Assembly: GCA_937952975.1 (NCBI GenBank)
Contig: CALFXX010000152.1
Location: forward strand, 1 to 31,826
DNA: 31,826 bases
From: an uncultured Alcaligenaceae bacterium
Lineage (GTDB): Bacteria > Pseudomonadota > Gammaproteobacteria > Burkholderiales > Burkholderiaceae_B
Direction: 5' to 3'
In this document: positions 21,863 through 30,448 of the stretch, in pieces
How positions within the stretch are numbered: the first letter of the stretch is position 1
Layout of the letters: every line of letters begins with the position of its first letter
Notes under the pieces: generated by a model
The model's input: only the letters and a program-made list of their open reading frames with translations
Databases searched by the model: none
What the model was told of the DNA's origin: nothing
Translations under genes and position numbers: made by a program

Positions 21863-23731
21863 ATGAACCGCTACCCTATTTGGAAATACCTGACGGTGCT
21901 GGTCGCGGTTGTGATCGGCCTGCTCTACACCTTGCCTAATCTGTATGGCGAAGCCCCTGCAGTGCAGATTTCAAGTGCAAAGTCTACGCTCAAACTCGAT
22001 GCGGGGATGCTTGATCGCGCCCAAGATATTCTGAAAAAAGCTGGCGTAGCCAGCACCGGAGCAGCCTTTGAACAGAATGGCCCGGTTGGCACGGTTCGTG
22101 TGCGTTTCGCCAACACAGACCAACAGATTCTGGCGCGCGACACCATCGAAAAAGCGTTAAACCCAAACGCCGCCGAACCAACCTACACCGTAGCCTTAAA
22201 CCTGCTGCCGGCATCGCCCAGTTGGTTAAGCGCTATTGGTGCTCACCCGATGTATTTAGGGCTTGACCTGCGTGGCGGCGTACACTTTTTGCTTCAAGTT
22301 GATATGCAAGGCGCGCTAACCGCCCGCTACGACTCACTTGTCACAGATGTTCGCTCTGCCCTACGTGATCAAAAAATTGAAAACACCGGCATCGAGCGCA
22401 GTGCCATGTCGGTGGTACTTTCGTTTTCAACGGAAGGCAGTCGAGACCGCGCAATCAGCCACTTACGCACTCGCAATCCCGACTTGCAGATGGTTGAGCG
22501 CACAGAAGGCACCCGTTTTCAGATCGTAGCCACACTGAGTCAAACCGCCATCACTGCGGTACAGGCAAACGCACTCAAACAAAACATCACGACCCTGCAT
22601 AACCGTATCAATGAGCTAGGCGTTGCCGAGCCCGTGATCCAGCAGCAAGGCGCCGATCGTATCGTGGTGCAGCTGCCTGGTGTGCAAGACGTGGCGAAGG
22701 CCAAAGACATTTTGGGACGCACCGCAACCCTCGAAATCCGGATGGTTGATGATTCACCCTCGGCGCAAAGCGCTTTGGCTGCAGGCACGGTTCCCTTCGG
22801 CCTTGAGCGCTATCAAGATCGCGATGGTCGTCCCCTGCTGTTGCGTCGCCAAGTGATTCTGACCGGTGAAAACTTGCAAGACGCCCAAGCTGGACGTGAC
22901 AATCAATCGCAACAAGCAGCCGTGCATCTCACGCTCGACTCAAAAGGCGCGCGTATTTTTCGTGATGTCACGCGCGATAACGTCGGCAAACGCATGGCGA
23001 TTTTGCTGTTTGAAAAAGGCCGTGGCGAAATCGTAACGGCCCCTGTCATTCGCGGCGAGATCCCCGGTGGCCAAGTGCAAATCTCGGGCAGCATGTCTGC
23101 CGAAGAAGCCGCTGATACCGCATTGCTATTGCGTGCAGGCTCGCTGGCCGCTCCAATGGAGATCATTGAAGAGCGCACAATCGGCCCAAGTCTGGGTGCA
23201 GAAAATATCTCTAAGGGCTTTAACTCAACCCTTTATGGTTTTGTGGCGATCGCAATTTTTATGCTGATCTACTATCACCTGTTCGGAATATTTTCGACAG
23301 TTGGCCTTGCGTTAAACGTCTTAATGCTGCTGGCGATCCTGTCCATGCTGCAAGCCACGCTCACCTTGCCAGGCATCGCAGCGATTGCCCTGACACTGGG
23401 TATGGCGATTGATGCAAACGTGCTGATCAACGAGCGTATCCGCGAAGAATTGCGCAACGGCGAAGCGCCCCAACAAGCGATCGCCCTTGGTTTTGATCGC
23501 GCCTGGGGCACGATTCTTGACTCGAACCTCACCACACTGATTGTGGGCGTTGCGCTCTTGGTGTTTGGTTCGGGCCCCGTGCGCGGTTTTGCGGTGGTGC
23601 ATTGCCTGGGGATTTTGACTTCAATGTTCACCTCGGTGGTTGGGGTTCGCGCCCTTGCCAACCTGTGGTACGGCCGCCAAAAGAAACTGCAATCGATTTC
23701 GATTGGCACCGTCTGGAAACCCAAAGACTAA
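21863..23731 (+). CDS. secD: Protein translocase subunit SecD
   Basis: A 622-residue RND-superfamily membrane protein that, with SecF, uses proton flow to pull preproteins out of the SecYEG channel on the periplasmic side. The first transmembrane helix (about 9-28) is followed by a long periplasmic region containing LGLDLRGGVHFLLQVDM (the P1 domain), RINELGVAEPVIQQQG and the P1-head/P4-like segments, then the five-helix C-terminal bundle. Conserved membrane motifs are GMAIDANVLINERIREEL (helix 4 Asp, proton path) and the DSNLTTLIVGVALL segment. Length agrees with E. coli SecD (615). A weak ribosome site only; it is translated from the yajC-secD-secF transcript. Confidence 0.98.
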   Translation: MNRYPIWKYLTVLVAVVIGLLYTLPNLYGEAPAVQISSAKSTLKLDAGMLDRAQDILKKAGVASTGAAFEQNGPVGTVRVRFANTDQQILARDTIEKALNPNAAEPTYTVALNLLPASPSWLSAIGAHPMYLGLDLRGGVHFLLQVDMQGALTARYDSLVTDVRSALRDQKIENTGIERSAMSVVLSFSTEGSRDRAISHLRTRNPDLQMVERTEGTRFQIVATLSQTAITAVQANALKQNITTLHNRINELGVAEPVIQQQGADRIVVQLPGVQDVAKAKDILGRTATLEIRMVDDSPSAQSALAAGTVPFGLERYQDRDGRPLLLRRQVILTGENLQDAQAGRDNQSQQAAVHLTLDSKGARIFRDVTRDNVGKRMAILLFEKGRGEIVTAPVIRGEIPGGQVQISGSMSAEEAADTALLLRAGSLAAPMEIIEERTIGPSLGAENISKGFNSTLYGFVAIAIFMLIYYHLFGIFSTVGLALNVLMLLAILSMLQATLTLPGIAAIALTLGMAIDANVLINERIREELRNGEAPQQAIALGFDRAWGTILDSNLTTLIVGVALLVFGSGPVRGFAVVHCLGILTSMFTSVVGVRALANLWYGRQKKLQSISIGTVWKPKD

Positions 23732-23753
23732 ATTTAAAACTGAACTTCACGCT

Positions 23754-23775
23754 CGGCGGTGCAACCGCGCCGCCG
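23754..23775 (+). other. GC-rich hairpin between secD and secF
   Basis: CGGCGG (23754-23759) pairs with CCGCCG (23770-23775) over a 10-base loop; an alternative GCGGT-GCA-ACCGC pairing is possible inside it. It lies in the 69-base intercistronic gap without a following U-tract, so it may tune secF expression or mRNA stability instead of ending transcription. Confidence 0.45.
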
Positions 23776-23800
23776 GCAATTGCTTAGTACATAAAAGATC

Positions 23801-24742
23801 ATGGAATTTTTCAGAATCGGCCGCACCATCCCCTTCATGCGCCACGCGTTGGTCTTGAATGCGGTGAGCTTTATTACTTTCTTGCTTGCCGTATTTTTTA
23901 TTGTGACGCGCGGTTTTCACTTGTCGATTGAATTTACCGGCGGCACCGTGATGGAGGTCAACTACACACAGGCAGCCCCGATTGAGCAGGTGCGTACGGT
24001 AGTCTCTGGCTTGGGTTATACCGATTTTCAGGTACAAAATTTTGGTACTTCGCGCGATCTGATGATCCGCTTACCCCTGACCCCCGGGCAAAGCTCGGCC
24101 ACGCAAAGCGAAACGGTGATGAAAGCGCTGAAGGCTGCGGATGCGACTGCCGACTTGCGGCGTGTTGAGTTTGTCGGACCTCAGGTCGGTCGTGAGCTCG
24201 TCGAGAACGGCTTACTCGCCTTGATGTTTGTGATCATCGGCATTGTCCTGTACCTGGCCATCCGGTTTGAATGGAAATTTGCCGTGGCTGGCGTGCTAGC
24301 CAACTTGCATGACGTTGTCATTATTTTGGGATTTTTCGCCTTTTTTGGCTGGGAATTTTCACTGTCAGTCTTAGCTGGCGTATTGGCAGTGTTGGGTTAT
24401 TCGGTTAACGAGTCGGTCGTGATCATGGATCGTATCCGTGAAAACTTTCGCAAAGAACGCAATATGTCGGTGGCTGAAGTCATCAATGGCGCGATCACAC
24501 AGACCATCTCTCGCACCATCATCACCCATGGCAGCACACAGATGATGGTGATGGCCATGCTGATTTTTGGTGGCCCAACGCTTCACTACTTTGCCCTTGC
24601 GCTGACCATTGGCATCTGGTTTGGTATTTATTCTTCGGTGTTCGTCGCAGCGGCTATCGCGATGTGGTTGGGTGTCAAACGCGAAGACCTCATTAAGCCA
24701 GTCAAAAAAGTCGAACAAGCTGACGAAGTTTACGAAGAGTAA
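23801..24742 (+). CDS. secF: Protein translocase subunit SecF
   Basis: A 313-residue inner-membrane partner of SecD with six predicted transmembrane helices. Visible motifs: FRIGRTIPFMRHALVLNAVS leading into the first helix, the SIEFTGGTVMEV motif on the periplasmic side, RRVEFVGPQVGRELVENGLLAL before helix 2, and the cytoplasmic-helix motif GYSVNESVVIMDRIRENFRKER, plus TISRTIITHGSTQMMVMAM and the C-terminal cytoplasmic tail. Length is close to E. coli SecF (323). Together with yajC and secD it completes the SecDF-YajC complex. The stop is followed by a 167-base gap with a separate promoter for miaB. Confidence 0.97.
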   Translation: MEFFRIGRTIPFMRHALVLNAVSFITFLLAVFFIVTRGFHLSIEFTGGTVMEVNYTQAAPIEQVRTVVSGLGYTDFQVQNFGTSRDLMIRLPLTPGQSSATQSETVMKALKAADATADLRRVEFVGPQVGRELVENGLLALMFVIIGIVLYLAIRFEWKFAVAGVLANLHDVVIILGFFAFFGWEFSLSVLAGVLAVLGYSVNESVVIMDRIRENFRKERNMSVAEVINGAITQTISRTIITHGSTQMMVMAMLIFGGPTLHYFALALTIGIWFGIYSSVFVAAAIAMWLGVKREDLIKPVKKVEQADEVYEE

Positions 24743-24831
24743 TCCTTGCCTCAATCGACTGTTTTCACCTCTTACGAAGACAGTTAGACGCACCTTATAA
24801 GGATTGTCATAGGCGAGTGGACAGTCTCTAC

Positions 24832-24859
24832 TTGCCGTCAGTGACATCGGCGTTACACT
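24832..24859 (+). promoter_or_regulatory. Sigma-70-like promoter for the miaB-phoH-ybeY operon
   Basis: TTGCCG (24832-24837), 16 bases, then TACACT (24854-24859) is a fair sigma-70 promoter about 50 bases upstream of miaB. The rest of the 167-base gap holds a palindromic CCTTATAAGG (24793-24802) and a weak 5-bp repeat (ACTGT/ACAGT) after secF; I see no convincing terminator. Confidence 0.5.
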
Positions 24860-24909
24860 AGCGTTTTATCTTCTTAGCCCACGGGATCAACACCCGCACC
24901 GGCACCCTC

Positions 24910-26352
24910 ATGCAAAAACTCGATATATCCACGGTGCCTGACACCGAGAGCCAACCCAAAAAAGTCTTCATCCGCACCTTTGGTTGCCAGATGAACGAGT
25001 ACGACTCTGACAAAATGTTAGACGTCCTTGGACAAGAGCGAGGCGCCATCCTTACCAAAAGCGCCGACGAAGCAGACATCATTCTGTTTAACACCTGTTC
25101 AGTCCGTGAAAAGGCGCAAGAGAAAGTCTTTTCGGATCTTGGGCGCATCAAGCATCTTAAAGCGCTGAACCCCAACCTCGTTATCGGCGTCGGTGGTTGC
25201 GTCGCCAGCCAAGAGGGCTCGGCGATTGTTGACCGCGCGCCCTACGTTGATGTGGTGTTTGGCCCGCAAACCTTGCACCGCTTGCCCGATCTGATTGCAC
25301 GCCGCAAGTCCGAAGGCCGCTCGCAGGTTGACATCAGTTTTCCTGAAATCGAAAAATTTGATGCTATGCCGCCTCCGCGCGTCGAGGGTGCCTCGGCGTT
25401 TGTATCCATCATGGAAGGCTGCAGTAAGTATTGCAGCTTCTGCGTTGTGCCCTATACCCGAGGCGAAGAAATCTCACGCCCCTTTGAAGATGTCTTAACC
25501 GAGGTCGCAGACCTTGCCGATCAAGGCGTTAAAGAAGTGACGCTGCTTGGGCAGAACGTCAATGCCTACCGCGGCAAAATGGGCGGGCACACCGGAAGTG
25601 CGGGTGGCAACAAAACACTCGATGGTCTTGACCACACGCACTCAGCAGAAATCGCCGACTTTGCGACACTGCTTGAGTACGTGCACGAAATCCCAGGCAT
25701 CGAACGTATCCGCTACACCACCTCACATCCCAAAGAAATGACCACCCGCATGACCGAGGTCTATGCGCGACTGCCTAAACTGGTTTCGTTTTTGCACCTG
25801 CCGGTGCAAGCGGGTAGCGATCGTGTGTTGGCGGCCATGAAGCGTGGCTACACGGCTATTGAGTTCAAGTCGGTTGTACGTAAATTACGCGCGGCAAGGC
25901 CTGGCTTGACCCTATCCTCCGACTTTATTGTTGGCTTTCCCGGAGAAACTGAAGAAGACTTCGAAAAAACCATGAAGCTCATCGACGAGGTCGGTTTTGA
26001 TACGTCGTTTTCGTTTGTGTACTCACGCCGACCAGGCACGCCGGCATCCGATCTGGTCGACGATACGCCCCAGAAGGTCAAGCTTGAACGATTGCAACGT
26101 TTGCAGGCCAAGATCAATGAGCAGGCAAACGTTATTGCCCGCAGCATGGTTGGCTCAACCCAACGTGTTTTAGTTGAAGGCACTTCAACCCGTGACAGTT
26201 CAGAGCTCAGCGCGCGCACTGAAAACAACCGTATCGTGAACTTTGCTGGCCACCCACGCTTGATCGGGCAAATGATTGATGTTGTGATCACCGATGCCAT
26301 GACCAACACGTTCAGAGGGCGTGTGGTGACGCACGACGGTGCTCCGGCATGA
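24910..26352 (+). CDS. miaB: tRNA-2-methylthio-N6-dimethylallyladenosine synthase MiaB
   Basis: A 480-residue radical-SAM methylthiotransferase that converts i6A37 to ms2i6A37 in tRNAs reading UNN codons. The N-terminal UPF0004 domain has its three cluster cysteines in FGCQMNEYDSDKM, FNTCSVREKA and GGCVASQEG. The radical-SAM CxxxCxxC motif is in EGCSKYCSFCVVPYTRG. LGQNVNAYRG, TSHPKEM, FLHLPVQAGSDRVL, SSDFIVGFPGETEEDF and the C-terminal TRAM domain (VLVEGTSTRDSSELSARTENNRIVNF) complete it. Oddity: about 20 extra residues of Gly/Thr/His-rich sequence follow LGQNVNAYRG (near residues 224-247). miaB-phoH is a common order; the stop overlaps the phoH start by four bases. Ribosome site weak. Confidence 0.96.
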   Translation: MQKLDISTVPDTESQPKKVFIRTFGCQMNEYDSDKMLDVLGQERGAILTKSADEADIILFNTCSVREKAQEKVFSDLGRIKHLKALNPNLVIGVGGCVASQEGSAIVDRAPYVDVVFGPQTLHRLPDLIARRKSEGRSQVDISFPEIEKFDAMPPPRVEGASAFVSIMEGCSKYCSFCVVPYTRGEEISRPFEDVLTEVADLADQGVKEVTLLGQNVNAYRGKMGGHTGSAGGNKTLDGLDHTHSAEIADFATLLEYVHEIPGIERIRYTTSHPKEMTTRMTEVYARLPKLVSFLHLPVQAGSDRVLAAMKRGYTAIEFKSVVRKLRAARPGLTLSSDFIVGFPGETEEDFEKTMKLIDEVGFDTSFSFVYSRRPGTPASDLVDDTPQKVKLERLQRLQAKINEQANVIARSMVGSTQRVLVEGTSTRDSSELSARTENNRIVNFAGHPRLIGQMIDVVITDAMTNTFRGRVVTHDGAPA

Positions 26353-27377
26353 CACGCGCTACTGTCAAAACGTCTGCACGTGCGCGCCCTCATCCCGTCA
26401 AGCTCAACCTAGAGGGTAGTAACCAACAGCTTTCAAATTTATGTGGTCCGTTAGACGAAAATTTGCGCCAACTCGCTGATGGCTTAGACCTCGAGCTCAA
26501 GCGCCAGGCTAACAAAATCACCATGTATGGCGCGCATGCTGAGGCGGCTAGCAAGATGCTGTTTGCATTACATCAGCGCGCTGCTAAGCATCCTATTTCG
26601 GTAGATGATATTCAATTAGGATTGGTTGAAATTGGTGTTGGCCGCTCGCCAAGCACCGCCAAACAAGAGTTTGATCCCACCGAATTTCCACCGCTTGACG
26701 ACGAAAGTGGCACCATTGCCCTACGTACCCGCCGCAGCGATTTACGGCCGCGTACGCCCCGCCAACGTGATTACCTCAACAACATCCTGAAGCACGACAT
26801 CACCTTTGGTGTGGGGCCTGCCGGTACCGGTAAAACGTGGCTGGCGGTGGCCTGCGCCATCGACGCCATGGAGCGCGACACCGTGCAACGCCTGATTCTG
26901 ACCCGACCAGCGGTTGAAGCCGGCGAGCGCTTGGGTTTTTTGCCCGGTGATCTGGCGCAAAAAGTTGACCCTTACTTACGGCCTCTTTACGACGCTCTCT
27001 ATGACTTGATGGGCGCCGAGCGCGTACAACGCCTCTTTGAAAAGCAAACAATCGAAATCGCACCCTTGGCCTACATGCGTGGCCGCACGCTTAATCATGC
27101 CTTTGTCATCTTGGACGAAGCGCAAAACACCACGCCTGAACAAATGAAAATGTTTCTGACGCGTATTGGATTTGGCAGCAAGGCCGTCATTACCGGCGAC
27201 CCCTCGCAGGTTGACTTGCCAAAGGGTCATAAAAGCGGTTTAGCGCATGCGGTCAAGGTGCTAAAAGACGTCAAGGGGATTGCCGTGACGCAGTTCACCA
27301 GCCGAGATGTCGTCAGACACCCCTTGGTTGCAAGAATCGTTGACGCTTATGAACAAGACGAGCAAACAAAAGCCTGA
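26349..27377 (+). CDS. ybeZ: PhoH-family ATPase (YbeZ)
   Basis: A 342-residue P-loop ATPase of the PhoH family, widely linked with YbeY and ribosome/RNA metabolism. It has a short N-terminal KH-like region (ELKRQANKITMYGAHAEAASKM, 25-115), then the PhoH domain: GVGPAGTGKTWLAVACAIDAM (Walker A), RLILTRPAVEAGERLGFLPGDLAQKVDPYLRPLYDAL, LAYMRGRTLNHAFVILDEAQNTTPEQMKMFLTRIG (Walker B, DEAQ), GDPSQVDLP and GIAVTQFTSRDVVRHPLV, broken here into short named pieces. Its ATG overlaps the miaB stop (ATGA), and ybeY overlaps its 3' end, so the three are translationally coupled. The biochemical role is still debated; helicase or nuclease-associated activity has been proposed. Confidence 0.94.
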   Translation: MTRATVKTSARARPHPVKLNLEGSNQQLSNLCGPLDENLRQLADGLDLELKRQANKITMYGAHAEAASKMLFALHQRAAKHPISVDDIQLGLVEIGVGRSPSTAKQEFDPTEFPPLDDESGTIALRTRRSDLRPRTPRQRDYLNNILKHDITFGVGPAGTGKTWLAVACAIDAMERDTVQRLILTRPAVEAGERLGFLPGDLAQKVDPYLRPLYDALYDLMGAERVQRLFEKQTIEIAPLAYMRGRTLNHAFVILDEAQNTTPEQMKMFLTRIGFGSKAVITGDPSQVDLPKGHKSGLAHAVKVLKDVKGIAVTQFTSRDVVRHPLVARIVDAYEQDEQTKA

Positions 27378-27840
27378 ATTATCGTTATCGGTTCAATACC
27401 CGAAGGCAGAGCCTCGCCTGCCGCGTTGGCGCCTGCGTGCTTGGGTACGACGTGCGCTCGTCGCTGCGTACGACGATCTCCAGCAATCTTTTACCGGTGC
27501 GAACTTAAGTATTCGCTTGGTTGGCCTGCCTGAAGCGCAAAGCCTAAACCATAGCTACCGCAAAAAAGCATACGCGACCAACGTGTTGACCTTTGCCTAC
27601 GGTCAGCAACCCGATGGCAAGATAAGTGGTGACATCGTTATATGTGTGCCAGTTTTACAGCGTGAAGCCAAAGAGCAACACAAAAAATTTTTAGCACATG
27701 CAGCTCACTTGACATTGCACGGCACCCTGCACGCGCTTGGCTACGACCACCTCAACACCCGTGAAGCCAAGCATATGGAATCTTTAGAAACCAGGATTTT
27801 GGCGCAAATGGGGATTCACGACCCCTATCTGCTTCCTTGA
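27349..27840 (+). CDS. ybeY: Endoribonuclease YbeY (16S rRNA maturation)
   Basis: A 163-residue zinc-dependent RNase in 16S rRNA 3'-end maturation and ribosome quality control. The metal-site signature is HGTLHALGYDH, with three histidines in the H-x3-H-x5-H pattern, placed near residues 119-129. Preceding conserved regions are LSIRLVGLPEAQSLNHSYRKKAYATNVLTFAYG and GDIVICVPVLQREA. I chose ATG 27349 over the earlier in-frame start at 27307, because the extra 14 codons lie deep in phoH and are not YbeY-like; the overlap with phoH is then 29 bases. There is an N-terminal Arg/Pro-rich lead of about 25 residues. Forms an operon with miaB and phoH; corC follows after 82 bases. Confidence 0.95.
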   Translation: MNKTSKQKPELSLSVQYPKAEPRLPRWRLRAWVRRALVAAYDDLQQSFTGANLSIRLVGLPEAQSLNHSYRKKAYATNVLTFAYGQQPDGKISGDIVICVPVLQREAKEQHKKFLAHAAHLTLHGTLHALGYDHLNTREAKHMESLETRILAQMGIHDPYLLP

Positions 27841-27922
27841 GCCGTCGAGTGGCTCCAATGTAGTGCATTGATGACAGCGCTTTCAGGTTATCCTAGACAT
27901 CCCATCACTCTGTCTTTGGACA

Positions 27923-28810
27923 ATGTCAGATCCTTATCCTGCTGCTGAAATCTCAACTGAATCAGCCAAAGCCTCACGCCCCCGCTTAATTGATCGCCTG
28001 TTGTCGCTCGTACGACGCGAACCCGAAGATCGCGAAGGGATCATGACTGTGCTCGATGCGGCACGCGCCCGCAATCTGATCGACTCTGACTCCTACTCGA
28101 TGCTTAAAGGGGCGCTCGCTTTTTCTGAGCAAACGGTTGTAGATGTCATGGTGCCTCGTGCGCGAATGGATCTGCTGGATGTAAACGACTCGATCGCAAC
28201 CTTGTTACCAGACATTATCGAAACCGCACACTCGCGGTTTCCGGTGTTCGAAGAGTCGCGCGACAACATCATTGGCGTTGTGATGACCAAAGATTTACTG
28301 CGGCATATGGTTGACCCAACACTCACCTTACGCGACCTGGTTCGCCCTGCAGTCTTTATCCCAGAAACCAAACGACTGAACGTGTTGTTGCAAGAGTTTC
28401 GTAGCAAACGTAACCATATCGCAGTCGTGATCGACGAGCATGGCGGCATCACGGGCTTGGTCACGTTAGAAGACATTCTCGAACAAATCGTTGGAGAAAT
28501 CGAAGACGAGTACGACGTCGCGGGCGAACAAACGATCTTTTCAGACGGCGCACAAGCCTGGCGAGTCTTGGCAACGACCGAGATCGAAGCCTTTAACAGT
28601 GCACTGAACACCAACTTGCCCGATGGCGACTACGACACGGTAGGCGGTTGGTTAGCGCATGCGCTAGGTCGTATCCCGCACCGCGGTGATTTTTGCGTGC
28701 ATGAAGATTTGCGCATCGAGGTGATGCGAGCTGATGCCAGACGTGCGCTGTGGTTGCGCGTAAAACGCCGCCTGGTCAGCGATGGCGCGCACACTACGAA
28801 GGTCGACTAG
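27923..28810 (+). CDS. corC: HlyC/CorC-family CBS-domain transporter-associated protein CorC
   Basis: A 295-residue cytoplasmic protein with tandem CBS domains and a C-terminal CorC_HlyC domain; it is implicated in magnesium/cobalt efflux, and it has no membrane segment of its own. Family landmarks: VVDVMVPRARMDLLDVNDSIATLL at the start of CBS1, HSRFPVFEESRDNIIGVVMTKDLLRH, the second CBS region ending AVVIDEHGGITGLVTLEDILEQIVGEIEDEYD, and the C-terminal TVGGWLAHALGRIPHRGDFC, with strands given separately. The gene sits between ybeY and lnt, the usual proteobacterial order. The 82-base upstream gap has a weak TTGATG/TATCCT promoter-like pair (27868 onward, spacing only 15) that I do not count as a promoter. 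Confidence 0.93.
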   Translation: MSDPYPAAEISTESAKASRPRLIDRLLSLVRREPEDREGIMTVLDAARARNLIDSDSYSMLKGALAFSEQTVVDVMVPRARMDLLDVNDSIATLLPDIIETAHSRFPVFEESRDNIIGVVMTKDLLRHMVDPTLTLRDLVRPAVFIPETKRLNVLLQEFRSKRNHIAVVIDEHGGITGLVTLEDILEQIVGEIEDEYDVAGEQTIFSDGAQAWRVLATTEIEAFNSALNTNLPDGDYDTVGGWLAHALGRIPHRGDFCVHEDLRIEVMRADARRALWLRVKRRLVSDGAHTTKVD

Positions 28811-28813
28811 ACC

Positions 28814-30448
28814 GTGCAAGCGTGGTGGCTTAAATGGCGCCTGGCACTCGGTTTGCTGCTTGCAGGTGCAGTGCACGCGTTAAGTTTTGCGCCAGGCCCG
28901 CTGCCAGCGTGGGTGCTGAGCCCGCTTGAATTAAGCACAATGGCCTGGCTTGTGCATTGCGTGTGGCGCGCGCCCAATGCCCTAATGGCTGCGCGACGAG
29001 CTGGGCTGTTTGCGTTGGCACACTTCGTGATTGGGCTGTATTGGCTCACGATCAGCATGCACACCTATGGGCTCATGCCGCTGCCGTTGGCTATCGCGGC
29101 GTTGGTAGCACTCAGCGCTTTTTTAGCTGTGTATGCGTCACTTGCCGCTGCACTGACTCACAAACTCAGTACGCGGCAATATCCAAGAAACACGCATGCA
29201 CCCACTGAACTGATTGGGTCTGCCTTGGTGTGGGCCGCCGCTTGGACCTTATTTGAGTGGCTGCGCGGCACATTATTTACCGGCTTCGGCTGGCTCAATA
29301 GTGGCTATGCTCATCTTGATAGCTGGTTTGCGGGCTGGGCACCTGTACTGGGAGTTTATGGGGTCACGTTTATCACCGCGTTTGCCGCGGCCGCACTTGC
29401 TGCGATGGTTAGCGTCGCGCAACGCACACCGACCCATCAGCCAAAAAACGCCTTGGTTGGCCTGCTTGCACTTGCGTTGGCGATCGCTGGTTGGGGGCTG
29501 AAGCAGCACACCTGGGCGACCACCAACGGACAGCCCTTAGCGGTAAGACTGGTGCAGGGCAATATTGAACAAGGTATCAAATTTACTCCTAGTCATATCC
29601 AAAATACGATTGAGACGCACCTTAAGCTAGCGGCCACCCCCACCCCAGCAGGTGTGCCTTCGCCTCAACTTGTTTTGTTGCCTGAAACTGCGCTGGCTGT
29701 TTTTCAACATCAATTGAGCCCAGCCAGCTGGAATGCCTGGCGCGCCTTAGCCATCGAACAACATAGCACCCTCATGATGGGTGCAGCGCTGTTTGACCGA
29801 ACGACTGGCACGTACACAAACAGCGTGATTGGCATCGACGCCACAACGTCACTTGACGCGTTGATCAGCGGTCACAACGCCTTACGGTACGACAAGCAAC
29901 ATCTCGTGCCGTTCGGCGAATTCGTTCCGTGGGGGTTTCGTTGGTTCGTCGACTTGTTAGCGATCCCGATGGGCGACTTCAATCGCGGATCAGAGCCACA
30001 GTTGCCCTTTGCCGTAGCTGGTCAACATGTCGCCCCCAATATTTGCTACGAAGACGTCTTTGGAGAAGAGCTTCTGCCGGCGATCGAATTAGGCAATTTG
30101 GCAAAAGCCGATCAAGGCGCAACCATCTTGGCGAACTTTAGCAATTTAGGCTGGTTTGGCGACTCATGGGCCTTACGCCAACACTGGCAGATGGCACGTA
30201 TGCGAGCAATTGAAACTGCACGTCCGATGCTTCGCGCCACAAATACAGGCATGACTGGTGTGATCGACCAGCAAGGCAACACTCTCGCAATGTTGCCGCC
30301 CCATCGCGCTGGCGTGCTAGATATCAGCGTTCAAGGCCAACGCGGACTCACACCTTACAGCGCGCTCGGCAACCTACCTGTGTTGTTGTTAGCAGGATTT
30401 ACTTTGCTCTTTGCGCTATTTCGCCGTAGCAAGCGACCCACACAATGA
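28814..30448 (+). CDS. lnt: Apolipoprotein N-acyltransferase Lnt
   Basis: A 544-residue inner-membrane enzyme adding the third acyl chain to the N-terminal cysteine of lipoproteins, needed for Lol sorting. The N-terminal half has about six hydrophobic helices (12-230). The periplasmic nitrilase-like domain follows with the Glu-Lys-Cys triad in VLLPETALAVF, RYDKQHLVPFGEFVPW and the catalytic cysteine of NICYEDVFGEEL. A final C-terminal helix (PVLLLAGFTLLFALF) closes the protein. The start is GTG 28814, only 3 bases after the corC stop, supported by the immediate hydrophobic Lnt-like beginning. It overlaps the next gene by four bases (ATGA). Confidence 0.95.
   Translation: MQAWWLKWRLALGLLLAGAVHALSFAPGPLPAWVLSPLELSTMAWLVHCVWRAPNALMAARRAGLFALAHFVIGLYWLTISMHTYGLMPLPLAIAALVALSAFLAVYASLAAALTHKLSTRQYPRNTHAPTELIGSALVWAAAWTLFEWLRGTLFTGFGWLNSGYAHLDSWFAGWAPVLGVYGVTFITAFAAAALAAMVSVAQRTPTHQPKNALVGLLALALAIAGWGLKQHTWATTNGQPLAVRLVQGNIEQGIKFTPSHIQNTIETHLKLAATPTPAGVPSPQLVLLPETALAVFQHQLSPASWNAWRALAIEQHSTLMMGAALFDRTTGTYTNSVIGIDATTSLDALISGHNALRYDKQHLVPFGEFVPWGFRWFVDLLAIPMGDFNRGSEPQLPFAVAGQHVAPNICYEDVFGEELLPAIELGNLAKADQGATILANFSNLGWFGDSWALRQHWQMARMRAIETARPMLRATNTGMTGVIDQQGNTLAMLPPHRAGVLDISVQGQRGLTPYSALGNLPVLLLAGFTLLFALFRRSKRPTQ

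Noticed and set aside
24743..24909. Possible small RNA or riboswitch in the secF-miaB gap
   Set aside because: Only a short palindrome and a weak 5-bp repeat are present; no recognisable riboswitch core or terminator.
25848..26393. 181-codon minus-strand frame over the end of miaB
   Set aside because: Antisense to the conserved TRAM-containing part of MiaB, Ser/Arg-rich and of no known family.
28093..28614. 173-codon minus-strand frame opposite corC
   Set aside because: Antisense to the conserved CBS domains; Ser/Thr-rich translation typical of a shadow frame.
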